Source of the DNA: Globisporangium splendens
Taxonomy: Eukaryota; Oomycota; Peronosporomycetes; Pythiales; Pythiaceae
Direction: 5' to 3'
Assembly (NCBI GenBank): GCA_006386115.1
Contig: VFIW01000005.1
Location: 124,001-188,000, forward strand
Length of the DNA: 64,000 nt
Shown: positions 21,982 through 30,997 of the stretch, in pieces
Numbering within the stretch: the first letter of the stretch is position 1
How the letters are laid out: every line of letters starts with the position of its first letter
The notes under the pieces: model-generated
What the model saw: the letters and a program-made list of their open reading frames with translations, nothing else
What the model was told of the DNA's origin: nothing
The model's database searches: none
Made by a program: the position numbers and the translations under genes

Positions 21982-24489
21982 ATGGCGTTCCAGCCGACAC
22001 ACGCGCGCGCAGGGACGTCGCAGAGCTACGCGGTGGAGCTCGAGGACAGCGAGGAAGTGCACTCGATCCGGTCCCTCGACCTGCGCGACCTCACGGACAC
22101 GGACGACTACCATCCGCCGCGCCAGCACCAGCATCAGCGCCAGCATTACCAGCAGCAGCAGCACCATCTCACGGGAGAAGTGTATGGAAGCAGCAGCACG
22201 GCTGCCTCTGCGTTCGCCAGGAGCAGCAGCGACAGCAGAGACGACATGGACACCATCAGCCTCGGAAGCAACACGCGCAGCGCACGAACGGAGCTGATGC
22301 GATCGTTCCCGTCGTCGCCGAATCTGCAGCCGTCGACCGTGCTGGCGCTCTCGAACCGGATCAACACGTCGCCCGGCGCTCCACTGCGACGACCGAACAG
22401 CTCGATCCAGTTAACGCAGCCGATCTCGTATGAGCGGCGACGAGGTGCGAGCAACGGCGTCGTGTCGCGGCAGAACCGCTCCAACTCGGAAGAGCGAACA
22501 GGCTTTGCGCGTATTTATTATGACAGCCAGAACTTCACGTCGTCGACCGTGTTCAAGCTCGTGAGCTCGACGACCGTGCTCGAGGTATGGAGGCGGTTGT
22601 ATTTTATGATTCACATCTTTGGTGGAACGACAACTGATTTTGCCGTGTGGTATGTGAAATTCTATCAGGTTCGCAAGTCCATGGCGAATAAAATCAAGAT
22701 TCCAGTCACGGATTTCTCTTTTTATGTTATTGTAGTCATGTTCCCAGGTGACAACGGTACGTCTCATAGTTCTACCCAGATATATGGGTGTTGTGCTGAT
22801 CACCTCATGTTTTTCTTTTCTCATTGGTGCTTCGTAGGATCCCTTTCGGCAAGGACTCTGCACGATGACGAACTCATCCTTCCACTGGTGGAGAAACTCA
22901 ACCGCGTGCGATCGAACACGCACGAAAGCGAGGAATCCCTCGGTTCGCTTCGTGCAAAACCCAAGCATCGCGTGCATCCGCCAGTCAAATTCGTCCTCAA
23001 GGTAGTGCTGCACATGCTTTGATGTTTTTCCAACTATTTCGGAGTTGGGTCTAATCCTGTGTGTTTTTGTACCGTGTCATGACAGGATGTCCGTGGTGCT
23101 CCTTTGGATCTGGAGGAAGAAGTAGCAGTGAAGAAGGCGCCAGTAGAAGCACCAGCGTTAAGTTTCCCAGTCCTCGTGGGCAAGGTGAGATGAGAAATCG
23201 CTGCTGTCTGCGCTGAGCTCGGTGCAAATGCTGATCTTTGTTGTCTGTCTTGCTACTGTGTACTGAAAAGGGCGTCCACTCGGGATATCTTCAAAAAGCA
23301 AGTTTGAAAGACCCAAATGTGTGGCGAAAACGCTGGTTTATCATCAAGGTATGGCATGCATTTTGATATGCCAGGTAGTCGCGAAGACACGATTGAACTG
23401 AGCAGCTTTGTGCTGGTTGCTGCTTGTGAATTTTCAGGGCGATCAGCTGCTGTATTGCAAATCGTCGACCAACCAGCGCGACGTCACAGGTGTCAGCTTA
23501 CTGAATGCGTACTTGGCCAGAGCCCGCCCCGAGTTGGTACGTGCGCTTTCTCTTGCCCAAGAGTTTTTTTTCCTACAAAGCAGTGTTCTTACCCATCAAG
23601 TGTTGTTATTCATAATATAGCGTGCCCCAAATGCGTTCGAGCTACGAACACCTCGAAGGGTGTACCAGGTAAGCGAGTGGATTCACTGAGCATTATTGCT
23701 GTGTGCGTGTGCGTTTTGACTGATCTTTGCTTTCTTGCCTCTCTCTCTCTCTTCTAGCTCTGTGCGAATAGCAAGGACGACTATGTTGGCTGGGTTCACG
23801 CGCTTCACGTTCAAATCAGCATTTCCACCGACAACCATCGTTTGTACGAGGCCGAGATCATGATTACAGAAGATGTACGTTGCAGATGATGTGGAAATTA
23901 TGACTGTAATGGGTAACTCACCTTCTGTCGCGTATATTGTGCATCGATGCAGGCGGTCACACGAAGTGAGCTAGACTCGAGCTCCTCTCGCTTCTCGGAG
24001 CCATCTCTTTTACAACAAGTCGTGTCGCGAGAAGATACATTGAAGGTGTTTCGTGACTTCGTGTTCAATACCGAGTCGCAGGCATTGCTGGATACGTGGA
24101 TCGAGTGCGAGCTGTTCCGCCGCTCATGCATCGCACGCGAAAATGCACTGCAAACGAATTCCGGGCGGTCATTGCGTCGAAGCGCGAAGGATGAGTGGCA
24201 GCATCTGAAGGTGATTCTCGAAGCTGTCCAGGCGTTGCCGATGATTGAAAGCGAGGAGCTGCTATTGCTCAGACAGTCTTTCTACCAGACAGAGCAGATC
24301 AGTCGTCGCCTGAGCCTGGCGATGCATTCTGCGTCCTCTGAGTCTACCTTGGAGTACCCTCGTGTGGAGCTCATCGCGGCAATTCACCAGAAAATCTTCA
24401 AGGCTATCGAGACTGGACCTTTCCAGCAGTTCATCATGCAAAATGGGTATCGGCAAGTGCTGGAGAGAATCGTCGGGCGTATTTCCTGA
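21982..24489 (+). CDS. RA-PH-RGS domain signalling protein
   Basis: Nine exons join without a lesion to 610 residues: 21982-22584, 22669-22756, 22838-23001, 23086-23184, 23271-23348, 23438-23536, 23621-23668, 23758-23874 and 23953-24489. After a Gln/His/Ser-rich N-terminus there is a Ras-association-like domain (about 170-285: GFARIYYDSQ, TVFKLVSSTTVLEVRKSM, FYVIVVMFPG). A PH domain follows at about 319-430 (GYLQKASLKDPNVWRKRWFI, DDYVGWVHALHVQI), then an RGS box at about 445-600 (FRDFVFNTESQALLDTWIEC, GPFQQFIMQNGYRQVL). RGS boxes speed GTP hydrolysis by G-alpha, so the protein could link Ras-type input, membrane lipid and heterotrimeric G-protein signalling. Its eight clean introns are a good control for sequence quality in this part of the window. 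Confidence 0.85.
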
Positions 24490-24879
24490 TGGAGTTAATG
24501 TTATCTGGCATGGGACACTAGGACCGCAAGTTGGTTGAGGAGGAAAGTGTCTGAATGCCGCTTTTGTCCACGCTCTGTTTTGGTTGCTGAGTTTTGACGA
24601 GCGTGAAAGAGCTGCAGCGTAGCAAACGATTTTAAAAACAAGAAGCTGCCCGGTGTTCACCATGAACCGATCGATCAGTGTGCTTTGTAGTTTTTGTCTT
24701 CTCTCTCCTTTCTGAACCTACGCCAGCCCTTTAGGTCTTACGCCTGGTCATGTGGTCATAGATCACCACTTGAAGGTACTCTTTCGTTTTGATCTCGGTG
24801 CGTGTCGAGTTGTCTCCGGGGTTTGCCTGTACAATTGATCCTGTGAGTTGATTCCTCTGTGCGAAAGGATGGGTCACAA

Positions 24880-24893
24880 CATACCTTAGGATC
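24880..24893. repeat. Target-site duplication, left of LINE copy C
   Basis: CATACCTTAGGATC, an exact match to 26106-26119. On the minus strand it reads GATCCTAAGGTATG, that is exon end AAG plus donor GTATG. Confidence 0.95.
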
Positions 24894-26105
24894 TTTATCT
24901 TTATAAGGTGAGGTATATTTAGGTTCATCGTCGTGACCTACAATATCCATTCTCCTACCTAATCTTCATTACGAATTTCATCTAGGAGTGTAAATGTGTC
25001 TATAGCGCGGATTGCACTAGATCACTTCTGAATGCTAAATAATCTTGGACCAGGATGGCATGTTCTCTTGGTCCTATGTGAGGCTGCCTTGTGTTGTCCA
25101 ATAACCTTGGGTCTTCCGAACTTCGCACAAGCCAATGCATGACGTCGTTGTCAAGATCCTGGGTGAGATTGTTGAAAGCAGCTCTTTGAGTTGGGATGTG
25201 AACCTGCGTTGAGGTTCTGGTGTCCATGGCTAGGTTGGCGGCTGAGTCCGCCATCTTGTTGAAGGCACTGTAGTGATGGTACCATCCTCGGATGTCGATG
25301 CAATCCGCGAGTCGTCGACTTGTCTGGTATAAACGTGCCAATCGGTGCTGTCGAGGGGACCGATGCATTCTCTGTTGGGAGATAATCAGTGCACTGTCTC
25401 CAATCACGTACAACGGTTCGAAGTGACTGCGTTGGGCTTCTCGGAGTCCGTGTATGAGACCCCAGTACTAGGCAAAGTTGTTGGTCGTGTCCTTCCTGCT
25501 ATACGCCATGCTCGCGGCCCAAATTAAACTGGCTGTGTGCGAGTCCTTATGGACACGCACGATAATGGATCCAGTACCTCCTGGTCCTGGATTGCCGCGT
25601 GATCCACCATCGAAAAACAACAGGTAAACGCCGCGAGTATCATTTAAAATCAAGGGGATGGTGTCTGTTTGGCTGAGAAAGCAGTCGACATATGCCTTGA
25701 GAACTGCCGCAACCGTGTGACCGTCAGAGTCTCTAGCTTGCGCTTCAGCGAGTCGTGTGAGGTTTCGCATTCCTGCCTCTAATCTGGTCATCATGATCGC
25801 CATCTCAGCAGTCGATTCGATTCGATCCGAATCCATGCGTCGCAGATGCGCACACCAAATGGCTTGTATGAGCGACGCGCTCATATATCGCCACAGCATG
25901 TGTGCGACGGATAGAGGTGATCTTGGAGATGTTCATTGGAGAACTTGTGTCCGATAATGTGTCTCTTGATCGTGGTCCATGCATGCCTTGGAGTATCTGG
26001 CAGATCCAGACTGAAGATCCAGATTGCGGGGTCGTGACCAGGAGTGATTCCGATCTTCGCCCATAGCGCATAAAAGTAGTTCCACACCAGTTTGGCTTTC
26101 GGACT
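24894..26105 (-). mobile_element. LINE copy C, 5'-truncated, inside the CFAP299 intron
   Basis: A 1212 bp copy of the same family as 7822-8587 and 13570-15150, in the same orientation as CFAP299. It starts just after the zinc motif (PKAKLVWNYFYALW) and runs through RNase H to the shared 3' UTR. Two lesions: a one-base deletion in a G run near 25911 (copy B has three G, this has two), and TAG at 25470-25468 in place of the GAG for the catalytic Glu of NNFAEYWGL. Like the others it has no promoter and no reverse transcriptase. Confidence 0.92.
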
Positions 26106-26119
26106 CATACCTTAGGATC
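26106..26119. repeat. Target-site duplication, right of LINE copy C, holding the used splice donor
   Basis: CATACCTTAGGATC. In the direction of CFAP299 this is the first copy met, so it supplies the working donor (AAG|GTATGA). Confidence 0.95.
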
Positions 26120-26397
26120 GACGTTCACGACTTTCCGATCGCGCTTGTTCTTGAACAGAAGACCAGTCTCACTGTCTGCAATCACTTGGAAGTTTGGCGT
26201 GGAGTTCGACGTGGAAGTCTGGATCTCCCAGTTGTAGTAACTCAAGTCGGAGGATTTCGGCAGCAACTTCTTTTTCCGCTCAAAGTAGGGCTCAAATTGC
26301 TCTGTCTTCAAGTGTAGCGCATAGTCAATATAGCCGCTGATCTCTTGACCTTTGGAGTTTTTGTCTCGAATGAAGGTGATGCACTATCATGAAATAT

Positions 26398-26868
26398 GGC
26401 TGTCAGATCCGAGTTTGCGCACCTCTTTTCCTCCAGCATATCGTTTTCCGCAGTTGATTCTGCGTCCAGCTGATAGTTAAAAAAATCGATAAACACTCGC
26501 TCAATAGTATCCCTCTCTGCCAACAGACAGCGCACCTCACCTTGTCTGCTTCCGCAGCAAGTAGCGCTAGTGACTCCTGCACAAGTTGCTTCTCTCGTTT
26601 CGCAATGCGCATTCTCCCCTCCAAACTCACCAACATGCAACACCAATGCTCCCATATCACCCAACCCTTTGCACGCACTAAACAAACGCACACCAACCAA
26701 CTCCACCAACGCGCTCGCGTTTGCAGCTCGGAAGCTTGCATCAGCGTTTTGCTCTTCCTACAACTTCTTGCTCAAGAATTTGATTTGCTGCATGAGCGCC
26801 ATTTTGCGCTGATCCTCTGTGACACACTGGAGCAGGACTTCAACAATTGAAATCGGAGTGATGGTCAT
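26398..26868 (-). pseudogene. Coiled-coil gene fragment upstream of CFAP299
   Basis: From ATG 26868 the minus strand reads MTITPISIVEVLLQC, then QRKMALMQQIKFLSKKL, then TAG at 26760-26758. The same frame then continues plausibly (EEQNADASFRAANAS). Further on come a helical piece ending AKREKQLVQESLALLAAEADK, a donor GTGAGG, and a piece LDAESTAENDMLEEKR. None of this resembles the N-terminus of CFAP299, and it does not join the CFAP299 exon at 26383 in frame. It could be a separate decayed gene or the 5' part of a rearranged one. The start is 124 bp from the divergent gene at 26993. Confidence 0.35.
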
Positions 26869-26992
26869 TCAACTGCAACCCCCTTCTAAATCAACTCGTT
26901 TGGCAAGTATCGCTTCCAAGAGGATCCGCACTCGCTCTTTCTTGCTGTTCCTGCACTGTCACACTGTCACCAGGAAGAAAAGCAACGCGAAA

Positions 26993-27286
26993 ATGAACCT
27001 CAACTGCGTGAACGCGCGCTCGCGCATCCAGACGGAGTCGGAGCTCGAGGCTGCGTCCAAGAAGGTGGAGAGCGCATTTAACCGGCTGCAGGCGAAGCAG
27101 AGCAAGAGCGAGCAAGTGCAGCTCGCGATCCAGCAGACCAAGGCGGACAAGAGGGCTGAGATGCAGACTCATCTCCAGTGGCTGCTGCAGCAAAAGGAAA
27201 AGCTCGAGCAGGAGATGGTCGATGTGGACAAGCAACTCGAAGACAGGAAACTGCTGCTGCAAGAGCGAATCGCACAGCACGTGTAA
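26993..27286 (+). CDS. Small coiled-coil protein, 97 residues
   Basis: ATG 26993 opens a 97-codon frame that is almost wholly amphipathic helix (SELEAASKKVESAFNRLQAK, KEKLEQEMVDVDKQLEDRK). The frame is open further upstream to 26819 but without a better ATG context than AACGCGAAAATGA. No family recognised. Divergent from the coiled-coil fragment at 26868 and convergent with the EEP gene at 27532. A small structural or flagellar protein is possible, but that is a guess from neighbours. Confidence 0.6.
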   Translation: MNLNCVNARSRIQTESELEAASKKVESAFNRLQAKQSKSEQVQLAIQQTKADKRAEMQTHLQWLLQQKEKLEQEMVDVDKQLEDRKLLLQERIAQHV

Positions 27287-27531
27287 TACTAGAGAGAAAA
27301 CATTGTGTGTGTATACATGTGTTTAAATTCGTTTACAAATGTGTGCTTCCAATCGATGAGACTGTCTGCTTTTCCTAATTCTCCATCGAGCCTCATACGC
27401 AGATGATTGAATGGTGCGCGGTGACAGGTGAAGAGACTTACGCGACGACGAAAACAAACTAAACAACACTTTGTTGGCTTTATAGTCGGAGCATGTAGGC
27501 AGAGGTGACAAAATTGGTAGTTCGCGCTCTT

Positions 27532-29277
27532 CTACAAGAGCGCAAAATCGGTTTGAGACTTAGTGAGGGCGCCTCCGTTGGAGTCCAACGAGTCGGGTCT
27601 AAACGCCTCGCTAAAGTGGATTCGGCTTTCTTGCAACCCGGAGTCGTACGAGCCAGTGGAGATGGAATAGTTGGAGGAGCTATCGTGAAGAAACGCGGTC
27701 GACGAGTCACGGCCGTACGGATCCTCCTGATTCGATGGAGAGGGACCTCTGTACGACACCGAGGACGAGCGCGAGTCACGGTTTTCCCTGCCTCCGGCCC
27801 ACAGCGTTGGAATCGGAGAGTTCGACATGCGGAGTGGAGAGAGCGCTGCGTCACTAGAAGGAGGGAGAGGCGACAAATCATTACTATCAGATTCCTGTTG
27901 GCGAGCGAAATAGCTTGGTGCTGGCGCAGTGCCAGTCTTCTCGCTGTCCAATCTCGCGTCGATCGCTTGCTTCTTTCTCCGCATCACGACAAACACGACT
28001 CCTGCAGTTGCTCCAACGACACCCAGCACAGCCATCACCGTGCCGGTCGCTCCTGACTCACTTGGAGTCGATTTCGTATTGATCACCTGCGTGCCTGCTT
28101 CGCCAGCGGCCGAACCACCTCCACCAGCGCGGAGAACGTTTTCTTCGCCAGTGGCTGCACCGGCGCCACCTGCATTAACAGTTCCTGGTATAACGTTGTC
28201 TTCGTTTGTAGCAGATCGATCGGCATACACACTACCGCTGCTGCTGCTCAAACTCGAGCTCGACGATGAGGAGTTGGTGGCAGGAGACGGAGATGGCGTA
28301 GTGCTGCAGCAAGAGCCTCCAAGACAGAATGTGCCGAGAAGCGCAGCGTGGTCCGATGGGTAACATCCATTGAACGACGTGCGGAGAACCTCCGATTTCG
28401 TGTAGCACGCGCCGTCTTTCACCGTGTGGAGCGTGTAATCATACTTGACATCGCAAGTTGGTCCCCATCCACAGTACGTTGGCGCAAGGGATGGTTCTTC
28501 TAAGCCTCCTTGAAAGAGCTTGATCATCGCTGGGTACGTAGGTGGCGCGTTGAAATCTCCCGTGATGACGTTGATTTTGTCCGTGGCTTGGCAGATTGCA
28601 GGAAGCCTGGCGAGAAGGAGAAGCGACGCCTGGGTCTGCGCTTCGTCGTTGCCTGGAGTCTCGTAGTGTGTGTTGAACACACACATGGTTTGGCCAGTGG
28701 CGATGTGCTGGAAGCGTCCCCAGACCGCGGTACGGTAGTACTTCATGTTCCACGCTGCCGACGGTGCGTCTGGATTTGGTCCCTGAACAAGAAGCACAAA
28801 TTGGCGCACGAGTCCAATTGATGGTCAGCTAACAGTCCATCCTTCCAAGCACCCATCAGTGGCAACATGCATCGCACTTACAAACCAGAACATGCCGTCG
28901 CCGAGATTTTTCCAGTCGGCCGTCTTGTAGTAAATCGCGTTGATTTCGTCCGCGTTCCCATTGAGCGAGCCTCCGGACCTACCGATCGCGGCGTACGTGC
29001 CTGCCAGCGCGCCGTCGAAGAACGCCTTCTGCGCACCCGACGTTTCCTGAGTCCCAACGAAATCTGGGGCCACCGTGCGGATCTGGTTGGCGGCATTTTC
29101 TTTGCGCAGCGCGTCCCAGTTGGTGCAATCCGCCAGTTTATCTTCGGGAGCATAGTTGGTTCGCACGTTGAACGACATAACGCGAACCACCACCCCATCG
29201 TCTCCATTGACCAGCTGTGCAGCGAGCGTCGTCATGACGCCGAGCATCAGGCATCCGAGACCGCGTGCTGTCACCAT
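27532..29277 (-). CDS. Secreted/type I membrane EEP-family nuclease-like protein 1
   Basis: Two exons, 29277-28882 and 28782-27532 (GT-AG), give 548 residues. A signal peptide is followed by an endonuclease-exonuclease-phosphatase fold with its metal and catalytic residues: N in MSFNVRT, E in GTQET, H in FNTHYETPG, D and N in TGDFNAPP, D and H in YPSDHAALLGTF. Then come a Ser/Gly linker, one membrane span (AVLGVVGATAGVVFVVMRRKK) and a cytoplasmic tail of about 150 residues ending KSQTDFALL. Substrate unknown: family members cut DNA, RNA, lipids or phosphoesters. The fold should face outside or the vesicle lumen. Tandem paralogue of 30998-32647, which lacks the intron. Identity in the fold is high by eye. 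Confidence 0.85.
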
Positions 29278-30997
29278 GTCCGTTTGTCGATTGAAAGTGT
29301 CGTTGTTTCCACTTCGGTGTGTTGCAGACGTGACGACCTACGGCGCAAATGATTGATCGATCGGCTGACTCGGGTGCCCACTGGCAACCAGAACAATGTA
29401 TCTGCCCTGGAAGGGATAGCCGCAAAGAAGGAAGTAGAAGACGCGCTTGAAGAAAAACCACCCCTCGCGTTCGCCGCCTGTTCTTTCTATAGAGAGTGTG
29501 CGCACAGTCCGTGGAGGCTCACTGGCGCGGGTCTGTTGACGAGTGAGGTGTTGGGAAGCGCGTAATTAATTGCGCGGCGCCATCATGTCTGTGAGTCCGT
29601 CAGCAGCCAGTTCGCGAGAGAGTGGGAGGAGAGCTGTTCCATGTGCCTGACCCCCGCCATCTGGTGAACGAGCAGCGGACAGAGCGCGGCCGCGAGGGAT
29701 TGTGGGGGTGGCTGGGATTTTCTGTTGGTTTGATGCGCGCGTACTGTTCCTATCGGCTATAAGGCGTCGGACCGTGCTGCATAATGAACGCAGGTACAGT
29801 GTGCATTTTGCTGAAGGAGGATCTGAGACGTACACTGTGTCTACCTCTTATAAGAAGCTAGAGTGCCGCAAACATGACAAGTGCTGATTTGCTCTTGTGT
29901 AAAAGAGGAAGAGCAATGGCTGTTTGACGCAAAGGAGAGGCAAGATAATACCTGTAGGAAGCACAAATGCGCTTTGCCAAAGCAGGCACGGACAGGCGAT
30001 ATTAGAGCATCCTTTGACTACTCACCCTTGTTCCCGGTTTCTGGGAGATTCAAACAATTAGCTTTCTGCAGTACTTCTGTGTTCGGCAGGTTGATGTCAA
30101 AAACGGACTTTATTTTATTCAGCACATCTCGTTGTTCTCTATGCGCCTGTAAGAGCTGCCCTAGTATCGTTGCTTGTGGTGTACATGTATGAGGTATCCG
30201 CATCTTTCAATCGAGCCTATTTGACACGAAATAATCTGCTGTTTGCAGTACCCATTGTGTCCACCGTAGATTTGCACACTACCAACTCTAAAGAAATCGA
30301 CAAAGGATCGTTGAGCTGGTGCGTCCAGGAGATAAACACCTGGCGACCACCAAGCGCGTCTGCACTGCTGTGTACCTTATTGCATGTCCCTTTGCTTCAC
30401 TGAATGCACTTCCTTTCAAAAATTGCAAATGCTCTTATAGCAGCATCTCGCTCTTTGGGGAAATTCGAAAATTAGTTGGTCTCTCTTGTGTGGTCGTTCA
30501 GAAACGAAAAGAAAAGAAACGCTCAACATTACAGAGTGATGGTCAAAATTGTCAACGCAGTCTGACTCTATCCTCTGAGATATTATAATCCATACATTTC
30601 TAAAGGTTTCGCTGCGATGGACACCAGAACACTGAATTGGTTGCCTCGAATGAGCCAACAGCTACAGTATGATAGCGGCACAGACAGTGAAGATGAGTGT
30701 GCATCTTCTTCCGTTTGAGTATGGTGTTGCAGTTCGCATTCAGTTGTTAAACCATAGATGCATGCGACTATTCACTGCACCTTCGCGCTCCCTCTGACAC
30801 GCGCCACTCACGCATCTTCACGCTTCCAAACTGGCAACGATGGCGCAGGCAGAAGACCAGAAACAAAAGAGAAAGAGGACAAACACATTCAAATCTGTTT
30901 ACAGAATGGAAGGCGACAGGTTCATAATCTACCAGAGAAGTGGGATGGAAGAGATACATGCTCCATTTTCTTTTCTTTTGGGTGTTCACACAACGAA
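29278..30997. other. Intergenic region between the two EEP genes
   Basis: 1.7 kb, AT-richer than the flanks, with only short open frames of 60-105 codons and no domain recognised. It should hold the promoter of EEP gene 1 (29278 upward) and the 3' end of EEP gene 2. Confidence 0.5.

Larger units (their letters stand above)
24731..26383 (-). pseudogene. CFAP299: CFAP299 (C4orf22) C-terminal part, LINE in its last intron
   Basis: CFAP299 is a conserved protein of motile cilia. Two exons are clear on the minus strand: 26383-26111 (91 codons: [56 protein letters not shown], ending VNVDPK) and 24826-24731 (PGDNSTRTEIKTKEY, VVIYDHMTRRKT, stop). They join in frame. The intron between them holds LINE copy C and is therefore 1284 nt long. 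The N-terminal half of the family, expected to carry a YEDYLDSQ-like and an ARQLVELGYRG-like motif, is not found upstream within 500 bp; a different coiled-coil reading lies there instead. The gene looks 5'-incomplete, so it is called a pseudogene or rearranged gene, although the exons seen are undamaged. Confidence 0.7.
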
